Numbered from the stretch's first letter, positions 45,791 through 55,330 are shown. The stretch is 64,000 nt of DNA from Phytohabitans rumicis (GCF_011764445.1 NZ_BLPG01000001.1:310001-374000), one strand, 5' to 3'. The notes: a model not told the origin generated them from the letters alone. Program-made: numbers and translations.

Positions 45791-46056
45791 TCGGATTCTT
45801 GTTCTCGGCGCAGCGTCCACCGGACCCGCGGCGGATCAACGATGCCGTGGTCCAACGCTTCGAGCACATCTACGAGGTGGATCCCGCGTTGATGCGTGAC
45901 CACGTACGGCAGCACGACTTCCCGGCGTGGGACACCCGACGCATCGTCGAGAGCCGGTGGGAGCACCTGGGCTGGATGCACGCCCACTGGGCCGACTCGG
46001 TGATCTCCGGCGACGAACTGATCTCCGGCGACGAGCTGATGGAGGACGAGCCTTAG
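45787..46056 (+). CDS. Small acidic protein of the redox operon
   Basis: The 89-residue protein starts at GTG 45787, overlapping the oxidase stop. It is rich in Asp, His, Arg and Trp (RRIVESRWEHLGWMHAHWAD) and ends in a tandem SGDELISGDELMEDEP, a short internal duplication. No family is recognised. Translational coupling on its left and a 20-bp gap to the LLM gene make it a genuine member of the operon. It could be an assembly factor or a third subunit of the Fe-S/FAD complex. Confidence 0.72.
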   Translation: MIGFLFSAQRPPDPRRINDAVVQRFEHIYEVDPALMRDHVRQHDFPAWDTRRIVESRWEHLGWMHAHWADSVISGDELISGDELMEDEP

Positions 46057-46076
46057 GGGCGGAGAGTGAGGATTCG

Positions 46077-47126
46077 ATGAGGTTCAGCTATGTGATGCTT
46101 CCCGACTACCCGCTCGCGGACTCGATGGAGTCCATCAAGAAGGCGGACGAGCTCGGCTTCTACGGCTGCTACGCCGCGGACGAGACCTGGCACAAGGACA
46201 TGTGGTTGCTGTTCGCCGCGGCCGCCGACAAGACCACCAACATCCGGTTCGGACCCAGTCTGTCCGGCGTCGTGCTCCGCGAGCCGACGCTGATCGTGCA
46301 GGCGGTGGCGACGCTCGACGAGCTGACCGGCGGGCGCGCCGAATGCGTCATCTCGTGCGGCAACTTCGGACTGCTCGCGCAGTACCACATCGACTGGGCG
46401 CAGGTCCGGCCGCTGGCCCGGACGCTGGAAGCCCACCACGTGATGCGGACGCTGCTGGACGACGGAGCGATCAACTTCGAGGGCGAGTTCTACAAGTACA
46501 CCGGCCTGTTCACGTTCGCCCGGCCGGTGCAGCAACGGCTGCCGTTGCTGCTCGGCGCGATGCGCGGGCCGCGCTCGTTCCGCAAGGCGGGCGAGGTCTC
46601 CGACGGCGTACACCACGCGCTGAGCTACACCCGGGAGGCGTACGACTATCTGGTCGCCAACGTCCGCAAGGGCGCCGAAAGGGCCGGCCGGGACTGGCGG
46701 TCGCTGGACATCGGCGCCTGGATCGTGTTCTCGATCGGCCGCGACTCCGCGGCGGCGAAGGAGGCCGCGCGCAGCATGGTGGGTCTGTACGCGTCGTCCA
46801 TGCCGGCGGAGCAACTTCAGCGCAACGGCGTCGACCCGACCGACCTGCAGCCGGTCATCGACGCGCTCGGCAAGGGCGACCTGGCCGGCGCCATCGAGCT
46901 CACCCGGCCGGAGATCGCCGAGCGGCTGTCGGTGGCGGGCACGCCGGAGGAGTGTGTGGCCAAGCTCCGCAGCCAGATCGTCGACGCCGGCGTCAACCAC
47001 CTGATCTTCGCGATCACCGATGCCGCACTGGTGAAGGCGTTGATGGGCCGCGACCTCGACAACGTCGCGTCGGTCAACGACCAGCTCCAGCTCATCCACG
47101 ACGAGGTGATGCCGGCTTTCCCCTGA
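46077..47126 (+). CDS. LLM-class flavin/F420-dependent oxidoreductase
   Basis: The 349-residue protein is a luciferase-like TIM barrel: N-terminal RFSYVMLPDYPLADSMESIK, RFGPSLSGVVLREPTLIVQA (about 58-77), LDELTGGRAECVISCGNFG (about 82-100), and PLLLGAMRGPRSFRKAGEVSDG (about 158; the GP/A-rich cofactor-binding loop). It is of the length and layout of F420-dependent members such as methylenetetrahydromethanopterin reductase-like proteins, but FMN-dependent enzymes have the same fold. ATG 46077 follows GGAGAGTGAGG. It is the last gene of the redox operon. Its 3' end overlaps the convergent VOC gene by 35 bp. Confidence 0.88.
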   Translation: MRFSYVMLPDYPLADSMESIKKADELGFYGCYAADETWHKDMWLLFAAAADKTTNIRFGPSLSGVVLREPTLIVQAVATLDELTGGRAECVISCGNFGLLAQYHIDWAQVRPLARTLEAHHVMRTLLDDGAINFEGEFYKYTGLFTFARPVQQRLPLLLGAMRGPRSFRKAGEVSDGVHHALSYTREAYDYLVANVRKGAERAGRDWRSLDIGAWIVFSIGRDSAAAKEAARSMVGLYASSMPAEQLQRNGVDPTDLQPVIDALGKGDLAGAIELTRPEIAERLSVAGTPEECVAKLRSQIVDAGVNHLIFAITDAALVKALMGRDLDNVASVNDQLQLIHDEVMPAFP

Positions 47127-47442
47127 GCCCGACGACGTTGCCGTCCGCGTCCTTGACCTTGGCGATCAGCAGCCCGCGACCGACGTCGTGCGCCGCCTCG
47201 TCGAGCGTCGCGCCGGACTCGACCAGCGACCGCACGCTGGCCTCGATGTCGTCGACGTTCCAGTAACAGATCGGCCCGTCCGTCCCGTTTGGGTCGAGAC
47301 CGACCTCGAACCCGTCGACGCGGAAGCCGACGTAGTATTCACCGTCGATGTACGGGTCGGTGCCGAGCAGCGTGCTGAAGATCTTCTTCGCCCCGTCGAG
47401 GTCCTTGGTCGGGAAGACGACGAGTCGCATGGCTGAGGTCAT
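47092..47442 (-). CDS. VOC (glyoxalase/bleomycin-resistance) family protein
   Basis: The 116-residue protein has one VOC module in two halves: RLVVFPTKDLDGAKKIFSTL at the start and ICYWNVDDIEASVRSLVESG in the middle, with DADGNVVGLRG near the end. It is the size of a single VOC domain that dimerises. ATG 47442 has GGAGGAACC upstream. The 3' end overlaps the LLM gene by 35 bp, tail to tail. Members bind small molecules or act as lyases/dioxygenases; the function here is unknown. It is divergent from the LuxR-type regulator at 47552, which may control it. Confidence 0.85.
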   Translation of the reverse strand: MTSAMRLVVFPTKDLDGAKKIFSTLLGTDPYIDGEYYVGFRVDGFEVGLDPNGTDGPICYWNVDDIEASVRSLVESGATLDEAAHDVGRGLLIAKVKDADGNVVGLRGKPASPRRG

Positions 47443-47551
47443 GATTTGGTTCCTCCGGTCCGGTTGTCGTGGTGTGCTGATGACAGCGTCTCCCGGCCGG
47501 GTGCGGTCCACATCCGTGTTGGCCACGGAGGCGGCCACGGATAATGAGCCG

Positions 47552-50354
47552 ATGTCCAGTCCGGCTGTTTCGGCTCGGGAGGCCGAGGTGCTGGCGCTGC
47601 TCGGGGAGCACCTCAGCAACGCCGAGATCGGCGCGCGCCTGTTCATCTCCGTGCGCACGGTCGAGTCCCACGTCTCCTCGCTGCTGCGCAAGCTGGAGCT
47701 GCCGGATCGGCGGGCGCTGTCGCGGCGCGCGGCCGAGCTGGCCCGCGCCGAGCGGACGCGGCCGGCGGTCGCCCTTCCGGCGCCGCTGACGACGTTCGTC
47801 GGCCGGATATGGGAGCGGGCGGGGCTGGGCGAGGCGGTCAAGACGCACCGGCAGGTGACGGCGGTCGGTCCGGGCGGGGTGGGAAAGACGCGGCTCGCGC
47901 TGGCCGTGGCGGCGGAGGCGGCCGGTGACTTCGCCGACGGGGTGTGGTTCGTCGACCTGGTCCCGATCACCGATCCGGCGCGGGTCGGGGCGGCGGTCGC
48001 GGCGGCGGTCGGGATCGGCGAGCAGCCCGGCCGCGGCATCGACGACGCGGTGCTGGCCGCGCTGGCGGAGCGGCAGGCGCTGCTGGTGCTGGACAACTGC
48101 GAGCACGTACGCGACGGGGTGGCGCCGTTGCTGGAACGGCTGCTCGCGGCGTGCCCGCGGGTGCGGGTGCTCGCCACCAGCCGGGCCCGGCTGGTGGTGC
48201 CGTTCGAGCGGGTCTTTCCGGTCCCGCCGCTGTCACTGGCCGGCGGCGGCGAGTCGGAGGCGGTTGCCCTGTTCATGGACCGGGCGGCTGCGGTCGCCTT
48301 CGCGCCGGATCCGGCGGCACCCGACCGGATCGCCGAGATCTGCGAGCGGCTCGACGGCATGGCGCTGGCGATCGAGCTGGCGGCGGCGCGCTGGCCCACG
48401 CTGGGGCTGGACGGCCTCACCGCGGGCCTGTCCGACCAGCTCCGGATCCTCGCCGGCGGCCCCCGCGCCGACGACCGGCACCGGTCGGTGCGGGCGGTGC
48501 TGGACTGGAGCCACGACCTGCTGGAGCCGGCGGATCGGGCGCTGCTGCGGCGGGTGTCGGTGTTCGTCGCGCCGTTCACCACCGAGTCGGCGGCGGAGGT
48601 GGCCGGGTTCGCCCCGCTGGCGCCGGCGGCGGTCACCGATGCGCTGGCCCGCCTCGCCGAGCAGAGCCTGCTCGCGGTGACGATGTCCGCGGCGGGCACC
48701 CGGTACCAGGCGCTGGAGACCATCCGCCAGTACGGCACCGAGCGGCTCACCGAGGCCGGCGAGCTGGCCGAGGTGCGCTCCGGCACCTGGGCTGGTGCCT
48801 GGCCGGCGCGGCACTCCTGACGGGAGGCGTACGCGCGGACTGGCGGGCCCGGTTCGACGCGGTCGCCGACGACCTGCGGGCCGCCCTCACCTGGGCTGCC
48901 GACCATGAGGAGCAGCGCGCCGGCGCGTACCAAATCGCTGTGAACCTGGCCGAGCTGACCTTCAACCGCAACCTGCTCGGCGAGGCCCAGCTGCGGTATG
49001 AGCAGGCGGCCGCGCTCGCGGCCGATCCCGCCGCCGCGGCGGCGGCGCTGCGGCACGCCGCCGGTGTGGCCGGGTGCCGGATGCTCGGCGACGACATGTA
49101 CCGCCTGCACCGTGCCGCCGGGGAGGCCGCCCGCCGGGCCGGGGACGCCGCCGGCGCCGCCGGTGACCTGGCGACGGCCGTCACCACCGCGTACCGGTTC
49201 TCCGGCGCGTTCACGCGGCTCCCTCGGCGCAGGACGCGACCGCCCTGCTGGCCGCGGCCCAGGAGCTGGCCGGCGACGACCCGGCCGCCCTGGCCGCGCT
49301 GGCGGTGGCCGAGGCCGGGGTGCTCGCGGACGTGTTCGGCGGGATCCAGAGCAGCCCGGACACCGACGTGCCGTACGCGCTCGCGAGCGCTCAGCGGGCG
49401 GTCGACCTCGCCGAGCGGACCGGCGACCCGCTGGCCGAGACGGTCGCGCTGGACGCGTTCACCGCCGCGCAGAGCTGGGCCGGCGACACGTTCGGCACCG
49501 CCACGACGGCCCGGCGCCGGGTGGCGCTGCTCTCCTCGGTGCCGGTCACGCCGGCCAGCACGCACGAGCTCATCGACGCGCTCGTGTCCGCGACCGAGAC
49601 CAGCCTCGGGGTCGGGGACCTGGCGGGCGCCCGCCGGTGGGGTAGCCAGCTCGCCGAGCACCCGCTGCTGGCCGAGGTTGGCCATCAGGCGGTCCGGTGG
49701 CTGCTGGTCGCGGACGCGTTCGCCGGTGACGTGCCGGCGGTGCTCGCCGGCGGCGCGCGCTTCCTCGACGGGTGGCGGCGCAACGGCCGGCAACCGTCGT
49801 CCGGCCTGGCCCCGGCCGCCGCGGCGGTCGCCATGGTGCACGGCCTGCGCGCGGACGGGTCGGCCCGCGCCGAGTGGCTGGCCGTCGTGGACGACCTGCG
49901 TGCCCTGCCGGAGCTGGCCCGGCCGGCGGGCAACCCCGGTGGCTACGCCGCCACGTTCGACGCCATGGTCCTGCTCCACCACGGGGACGCGGCGGCCGCG
50001 CTGGAGCGGGTCGCGCCGGAGCCGGAAGAGGTGTGGAAGTGGGTCACCTGGATCTGGCTGCACTGGTACGTGGCGCTGCGGGCCGAGGCGGCGGTGCTCG
50101 CCGGGCACCCGGCCGCCCGGGACCGGATCGCCGCCGCCCGGGCCACGGTCGCCGGCAACCCGGTCGCCAGCGCCCAGGTGGACCGGGCGGAGGCCCTGCT
50201 CGACGGTGACCTGCCGCGGCTGCTGGCCACCGCCGACGCGTTCGACGCCGCCGGCTGCCGCTATCAGTGGGCGCGCACGCTGGCGCTCGCCGGCAGTGAG
50301 CTGGGCGCGGCCGCGCTCGCCGGGCTCGGTGTGGCGCCGATGGCCGTCCGGTAG
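47552..50354 (+). CDS. LuxR-type HTH/NB-ARC ATPase regulator, frameshifted twice as assembled
   Basis: The N-terminus is a LuxR-type helix-turn-helix (about 5-65, LSNAEIGARLFISVRTVESH VSSLL). An NB-ARC-like ATPase follows with Walker A GPGGVGKTRL (about 108), LLVLDNCEHV and RLDGMALAIELAAAR, and then a helical TPR-like C-terminus. The frame breaks near 48777 and near 49214, each time by one missing base; the continuations RHLGWCLAGAALLTGG and AAPSAQDATALLAAA are in the expected next frames. With two bases added the gene is 935 codons. The HTH at the N-terminus rather than the C-terminus marks a known actinobacterial subgroup. It is divergent from the VOC gene. Signal and targets are unknown. 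Confidence 0.82.
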
Positions 50355-51574
50355 CGGTATCCCAGCACACCCGCCACCGACGCCCCGAGAGCGATGGTGA
50401 GCAGAGCGGACAGCAGCAGGGTGGGGCGGCCGCCGATCGCGCTGACCACCGGTCCGCCCAGCAACGTACCCAGCGCGGTGGAGGGGATGGTGAGCGCGGA
50501 CCGGGCGGCGAGGACGCTGCTCAACGCCTCGGGTGGGGTGCCGCGCTGGAACAGCGCGGTGCAGATCGCGGTGAACGGCCCGTAGATCAGGCCGCCGGCC
50601 GCGAACCCCACCAGCCCGGGCGCGACCGTATCGGTCAGCCCGAGCGGCAGCAGGGCGGCGCCCCAGCCGACGATGATGCCGACCACCACCAGCCAGGGCG
50701 GCCGGTGCCGGAGCAGTCCGGCGCCGAGACCGCCCAGCGTGGCGCCGATGCCGAACACCGTCCAGTACAGGCCCAGCAGGCCCGGCGAGCCGTGCAGTTC
50801 GTGGGCGACGTGGATGGGCAACGCGACCTCGACCGGGCCATAGAGGAAGAAGAAGACGCAGGTCACGGCGATCAGCCCGAGCAGCCGGGGCTGGCCGGCG
50901 ATGGTGCGCCAGCCACCGGCGGTCCGGGCGGGGCGCTGGACCGAGGCGGCCCGGCGGCGGGCGACCGCCCAGCAGGTCGCCGCCAGCACGGCGAAGCTGG
51001 CCGCGTCGGCGCCGATCACCCAGCCGGGACCGACCAGCGCGGTCAGGCCGCCGGCCAGGGCCGGGCCGACCACGACCGCACCCTGCGTGAACGTGGACAG
51101 CAGCGCGTTGCCGGTCACCCGGTCCTCGTCCGGGAGCAGCTCGGCGACCATGGTGTACGCCCCGGCGCTCCCCCAGGCGTGCAGCAGCGACGAGACGGCG
51201 AGCAGCGCCACGTACCCGATCGGGTTCAGCAGCCCGGCGGTGGCCAGGATCGCGACCAGGCCCAGCGCGACCGCCCGCAGCGCGGCGTCCACCGCGACCA
51301 ACTGCGCGCCCCGGAACCGGCGCACGAACCGGGCGAGCAGGGCCGCGCCCACCGGGGCCGGCAGCGCGTACGCCGCCACCGCCAGCCCGGTCCAGACACC
51401 GGCCTGGCCGGGCGGCGCGATCTGCACCGCCAGCCAGGCCACGGCCACCATGCTCATCCCGTCGCCGAGGGCGGAGACCAGCATGGCGGGCAGGACGCGG
51501 CGCAGCACCGGCTGCCGCATCACTCTGCCGACCGAGGCGATCCAGGACCGGGTGCCGGTTCGTACGTCGTTCAT
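50264..51574 (-). CDS. MFS transporter
   Basis: The 436-residue protein has about twelve membrane helices with LVSALGDGMSMVAVAWLAVQ in the first two, ELLPDEDRVTGNALLSTF after helix five, and a Pro/Ser/Ala-rich C-terminal tail. This is the enterobactin-exporter/macrolide-efflux-like branch of the MFS (EntS-like). ATG 51574 (MNDVRTGT) is preferred over the GTG at 51610 because the hydrophobic region begins soon after. Its last 91 bp overlap the 3' end of the LuxR-type gene in tail-to-tail fashion. Substrate is unknown. Confidence 0.85.
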   Translation of the reverse strand: MNDVRTGTRSWIASVGRVMRQPVLRRVLPAMLVSALGDGMSMVAVAWLAVQIAPPGQAGVWTGLAVAAYALPAPVGAALLARFVRRFRGAQLVAVDAALRAVALGLVAILATAGLLNPIGYVALLAVSSLLHAWGSAGAYTMVAELLPDEDRVTGNALLSTFTQGAVVVGPALAGGLTALVGPGWVIGADAASFAVLAATCWAVARRRAASVQRPARTAGGWRTIAGQPRLLGLIAVTCVFFFLYGPVEVALPIHVAHELHGSPGLLGLYWTVFGIGATLGGLGAGLLRHRPPWLVVVGIIVGWGAALLPLGLTDTVAPGLVGFAAGGLIYGPFTAICTALFQRGTPPEALSSVLAARSALTIPSTALGTLLGGPVVSAIGGRPTLLLSALLTIALGASVAGVLGYRYRTAIGATPSPASAAAPSSLPASASVRAH

Positions 51575-51634
51575 GCGGTCGAGCCTGCCCGGGGGCGACC
51601 GGGCGGGCATCCGTGCCGGCCACGGAAAACCACG

Positions 51635-52993
51635 TCAGTGTGGCAGGAGCACACCCGGGTTGAGCAGGCCCGCCGGGTCCAGGGCGGCCTTGATCCGGCG
51701 CATGGCCGCGATCTCCTCCGGGGTACGCGACAGCGCCAGCCACGGCGCCTTGGCCCGGCCCACGCCGTGCTCCGAGCTGATGCTGCCCCGGTGCGCGGCG
51801 ACGAGGCGCAGTACGGCGTCGGTGACCTCCTCGGCGCGCTCCCCCGCGTCCAGCACGTTGACGTGCAGGTTGCCCTCGTTGAGGTGCCCGAAGAGGATCG
51901 CGCGGGCGGCGGGCGCGACCGCCGTCACCGCGCCGGGCAGCTCGGCGACCAGCGTGGACAGCTCACCGAGGGGTACGCACACGTCCAGCTTGGTCGGCAC
52001 GCCGGCGGCGCTGATCGCCTCGGTGTGCGCCTCCCGGTACGACCACAGCCGGTCCAGCCCGGCGCGGTCCGAGGCCACCGTGGCGTCCTCGACCGCGTCG
52101 CAGGTCGACAGCAACTCCAGCACGTCGTCGGTCGGGTCGGTGCGCCCCGCGCACTCCAGCACCACGTACGCCCCGGCGGGCTCGGTGAACGGCGCGGGCA
52201 GCTTCGCGTAGGACCGGACGAGGTCGAGCCCGTCCGGGTAGAAGATCTCCGCCGCGGACAGCGCCGCCAGCCGCGCGCGGGCCGCCGCGAGCAGGTCCAA
52301 CGCCGCGTCCGTGCCGGCCACCGCGACCAGGGCCACCACCCGCGCCGGCAGCAGGGGTACGAGCTTGAGCCGCGCCCGGGTCAAGATGGCGAGCGTCCCC
52401 TCGCTGCCGGCGAGCAGCTGGTTCAGGTCGTATCCGGTGTTGTCCTTGGCCAGTCCGGTCAGCCGGGTCAGCACGGTGCCGTCGGGCAGCACCGCCTCCA
52501 GCCCGGCGACCTGCGCGCGCATGCTGCCGTGGCGCAGCACCCGGATGCCGCCCGCGTTGGTGGCGATCATCCCGCCGACCGTGGCGGCCGAGCGGGCGGC
52601 CAGGTCGACGCCGAAGTCCAGCCCGGCGGCTCGGGCGTGCGCCTGAAGTTTCTCCAGGGTCACTCCGGCCTCGACGGTCACCTGGGCCTCGACGGGGTCG
52701 ACCGGTTCGATCCGGCCCAGTCGGGTGAGGCTGAGCAGCACCTCGCCGCCGGCCGGTACGCCGGCGCCGACCAGGCCGGTGTTGCCGCCCTGGACGACGA
52801 TCGGGGCCCCCGCGGCCGCGCACGCGCGCACCACCGCGGACACCTCCGCGGTGCTGCCCGGCCGTACGACGCAGCGCGCGCTGCCGGTGAAGCGGCGGGT
52901 CCAGTCGGTCTCGTACGGCGCCCGCAGGTCACCGTCGACGAGCACGTGCGACGGGCCGACGATCCCCCGCAGTTCGTCTTCCAAATCGCTCAC
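51635..52993 (-). CDS. FAD-linked dehydrogenase, D-2-hydroxyglutarate/D-lactate dehydrogenase type
   Basis: The 452-residue protein has the FAD-binding PCMH domain with IVVQGGNTGLVGAGVP (about 64) and VDLAARSAATVGGMIATNAG (about 128), and C-terminal GHLNEGNLHVNV (about 359) and SSEHGVGRAKAPWL (about 396). The HLNxGxxHxN and EHGxGxxK blocks hold the metal and substrate ligands in the D-2-hydroxyglutarate dehydrogenase group. GTG 52993 overlaps the SerA stop (GTGA). Known SerA enzymes can reduce 2-oxoglutarate to D-2-hydroxyglutarate, and in some bacteria a dehydrogenase of this family returns it to 2-oxoglutarate. The overlap makes that the best guess for its role. Confidence 0.87.
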   Translation of the reverse strand: MSDLEDELRGIVGPSHVLVDGDLRAPYETDWTRRFTGSARCVVRPGSTAEVSAVVRACAAAGAPIVVQGGNTGLVGAGVPAGGEVLLSLTRLGRIEPVDPVEAQVTVEAGVTLEKLQAHARAAGLDFGVDLAARSAATVGGMIATNAGGIRVLRHGSMRAQVAGLEAVLPDGTVLTRLTGLAKDNTGYDLNQLLAGSEGTLAILTRARLKLVPLLPARVVALVAVAGTDAALDLLAAARARLAALSAAEIFYPDGLDLVRSYAKLPAPFTEPAGAYVVLECAGRTDPTDDVLELLSTCDAVEDATVASDRAGLDRLWSYREAHTEAISAAGVPTKLDVCVPLGELSTLVAELPGAVTAVAPAARAILFGHLNEGNLHVNVLDAGERAEEVTDAVLRLVAAHRGSISSEHGVGRAKAPWLALSRTPEEIAAMRRIKAALDPAGLLNPGVLLPH

Positions 52994-54213
52994 GACAGGA
53001 CCCGCAGCCGGATGGTCTGCTCCATCGCGCGCAACCGGGTGAGCACGTCCTCGGAGTAGTCCACGCCGACGTCGGTCAGCAGGTAGCCGTACTCGCCGCG
53101 GGTGGCCAGCAGCTGCCCTTCGACGTTCACCGTGTGCTCGGCCAGGATGCTGTTGACCTGGGCCAGCACGCCCGGCGTGTTGCGGTGCACGTGGGCGATC
53201 CGGTGCGTCCGCGGTGACTGCGGGAGCGCGATCGTCGGCAGGTTCACGCTCAGCGTCGTGTTGCCCTCGCTGACGTACTGGGCCAGCTTGTTAGCCACGA
53301 ACCCGCCGATGTCGGCCTGGGCCTCCTCGGTCGACCCGCCGATGTGCGGGGTGAGGATCACGTTGGGCAGGCCGCGCAGCTCGGACTTGAACTCGTCGCC
53401 GCGGCCCTTCGGCTCCTGCGGGAACACGTCGACCGCCGCGCCCGCGATGTGGCCGCTCCGCAGGTGCCGGCGCAGCGCCGGGTAGTCGATGACGAAGCCG
53501 CGGGACAGGTTGAGGAACAGGCTCCGGGGGCGCATCCGGGCGAACTGCTCCTCGCCGAAGAAGCCGCTGTTGCCGGGGCGGCCGTCGACGTGCAGGGTGA
53601 CCGTCTCGGCCACTTCCAGCAGCTCTTCCAGCGTGTCGCAGCGCTTGGCGTTGCCGAGGGCGAGCTTGTCGGCCGTGTCGTAGAAGTACACCCGCATGCC
53701 CAGATTTTCGGCCAGCACCGACAGTTGGGTGCCGATGTTGCCGTACCCGACGATGCCGAGCGTCCGCCCGCGGACCTCGTGGCTGCCGGTGGCGGCCTTG
53801 TCCCACACGCCGTCGTGCATCGCGGCGTTCTTCTCGACCACGCGGCGGGCGAGCATGATGATCTCGGCCAGCGCCAGCTCGACCACGCTGCGGGTGTTGG
53901 AGAACGGCGCGTTGAAGGCCGCGATCCCGGCCCGCGCGGCGGCCGCCAGGTCGATCTGGTCGGTGCCGATGCAGAAGGCGCCGACGCCCAGCAGCTGTGC
54001 GCCCGCCGCCAGCACCCGCTCGGTCACCTGCGTCTTGGACCGCACACCCAGCAGGTGTACGCCCTGGACGCGCTCGATCAACTCCTCCTCGTCGAGCGCG
54101 TTCGGAACGGACTCGACGACGCAGCCCGCGGCATGCAGCCGCGACACGGCGTCGGGGTGGATGCTCTCCAGGAGCAGGGCGCGCATCTTGTCGTTGCCGA
54201 CCATGATTTCCAT
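52990..54213 (-). CDS. serA: D-3-phosphoglycerate dehydrogenase
   Basis: The 407-residue enzyme makes the first step of serine synthesis, oxidising 3-phosphoglycerate with NAD. It has the NAD-binding motif LGIVGYGNIGTQLS (about 149), catalytic Arg in NLSRGFVID (about 235), the Glu in FPQEPKG, and the catalytic His in TPHIGGSTEEAQ (about 285). A C-terminal ACT domain (about 335-407, RIAHVHRNTPGVLAQVN) gives likely feedback control by serine. The length matches the E. coli-type SerA with one ACT domain rather than the long mycobacterial type. ATG 54213 begins MEIMVGND; the internal ATG of MRALLLE (about 10) is possible. It is followed with overlap by the D-2-hydroxyglutarate dehydrogenase-like gene. 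Confidence 0.93.
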   Translation of the reverse strand: MEIMVGNDKMRALLLESIHPDAVSRLHAAGCVVESVPNALDEEELIERVQGVHLLGVRSKTQVTERVLAAGAQLLGVGAFCIGTDQIDLAAAARAGIAAFNAPFSNTRSVVELALAEIIMLARRVVEKNAAMHDGVWDKAATGSHEVRGRTLGIVGYGNIGTQLSVLAENLGMRVYFYDTADKLALGNAKRCDTLEELLEVAETVTLHVDGRPGNSGFFGEEQFARMRPRSLFLNLSRGFVIDYPALRRHLRSGHIAGAAVDVFPQEPKGRGDEFKSELRGLPNVILTPHIGGSTEEAQADIGGFVANKLAQYVSEGNTTLSVNLPTIALPQSPRTHRIAHVHRNTPGVLAQVNSILAEHTVNVEGQLLATRGEYGYLLTDVGVDYSEDVLTRLRAMEQTIRLRVLS

Positions 54214-54285
54214 TTCAGTCCCGGGCTCCTCGGCTGAAAAGCCCAGGTCAGATCGTAACCGGGTGGCCAGGGCCGTCCGCGGCGG

Positions 54286-55290
54286 TCAGGCGGCGTCCCG
54301 GTCCTCGGTCAGCAGCGTGACCAGCGCCACCCCGGCCGGCTCCAGGCCGTACAGGACCCGCCGGCCGGCCCGCCGCCGATGCACCACACCGGCGGCGTGC
54401 AGCGCCGCGAGGTGTTCGGAGACCGTGCTCGGCGCCAGGCCGAGCGCAATGGCCAGCCCCGCCGTGCTGGCCGGCGTGGTCAGGGCGCGCAGCACCGCGG
54501 CCCGACCGCGGCCGAGGAGCAGCGACAGCCGGTCGGCCGGCGCCGGCTCCGCGTCCGGCGGACCATCCGCGAGTACGGCGGCGCCCCGCGCCTGGTAGGT
54601 GACCTTCACGATGTCGGGGTGGTCGGTCGAGCACATCAGCGCGCCCCGCGAGAAGATCAGCGGAACGAGCAACAGCCGCTGGTCGACCGCCGAGAACGCC
54701 TGGTCCAGCGGCTTGACCAGAGTCAGCACCGGCCGTTCCCAGCGCACCCGCTCGTGCAGGCCGGACAGCAGCGCGTCCGGCCCGTCGGCGGCCAGCGCCC
54801 GCGCCCGCAGGAGCACCTCCTCATCCAGCGCCGCGCGCATCGCCGGCCAGTGCGGTGCGACCGCCGCGTCCCAGTACGCCCGCAGCGCGCCGGCCAGCCG
54901 GTCGAGCGCCCGCACCGGCGCGTCGCGGAAAGGCGCCAGGAAGCCGGGCACCTCATCGGGATAGTGCTTCGCCAACTGGTCCGCGATCACCTCGACCGGG
55001 GTGGCGCGCAGCGCGGCCAGCTCCTCGTCGATCGTGGGAGCCGCGGAGGGCGGGATCGGGCAGAAGAAGTCCGGCGACCGGGAGCCCAGCCGGGAGTACA
55101 GGTCGAGCGGCGCGGTGGCCGGGTCGGTGCGCAGGACCCGCCGGGCGTGGGCGGCCCACCGCTGGTACGGCCAGGGCACGCCCTCGGGGTTGCGGTCCAG
55201 CAGGTAGAGCCCGCAGACGACCTCGCTGAGCGGGCTGATCGCGATTCGCGTACGGGCCAGCGTCGGCTCGTCCAGCTCGATGCGAATCAC
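54286..55290 (-). CDS. ArsR-type transcriptional regulator with DUF5937-like N-terminal domain
   Basis: The 334-residue protein has a large N-terminal sensor-like domain (about 1-230, with ISPLSEVVCGLYLL and LVPLIFSRGALMCSTD) and a C-terminal ArsR/SmtB winged helix (about 250-330, TTPASTAGLAIALGLAPSTV and HLAALHAAGVVHRRRAGR). This fusion is common in actinobacteria. No metal-binding Cys motif is present, so it likely senses an organic ligand. GTG 55290 faces the ABC exporter operon at 55370, with only 79 bp between; the dyad at 55313-55330 is the likely binding site for repression of both. Confidence 0.88.
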   Translation of the reverse strand: MIRIELDEPTLARTRIAISPLSEVVCGLYLLDRNPEGVPWPYQRWAAHARRVLRTDPATAPLDLYSRLGSRSPDFFCPIPPSAAPTIDEELAALRATPVEVIADQLAKHYPDEVPGFLAPFRDAPVRALDRLAGALRAYWDAAVAPHWPAMRAALDEEVLLRARALAADGPDALLSGLHERVRWERPVLTLVKPLDQAFSAVDQRLLLVPLIFSRGALMCSTDHPDIVKVTYQARGAAVLADGPPDAEPAPADRLSLLLGRGRAAVLRALTTPASTAGLAIALGLAPSTVSEHLAALHAAGVVHRRRAGRRVLYGLEPAGVALVTLLTEDRDAA

Positions 55291-55312
55291 CGGTAGAGCC
55301 TAACGGGTCAGG

Positions 55313-55330
55313 ATTCGGTGAATCCCGAAT
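55313..55330. promoter_or_regulatory. Dyad operator between ArsR-type regulator and ABC exporter
   Basis: ATTCGG (55313-55318) and CCGAAT (55325-55330) are exact reverse complements, overlapped by a second dyad GGATTC/GAATCC (55311-55325 region). The site lies in the 79-bp divergent interval, between the regulator start and the exporter's -10. Confidence 0.5.
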
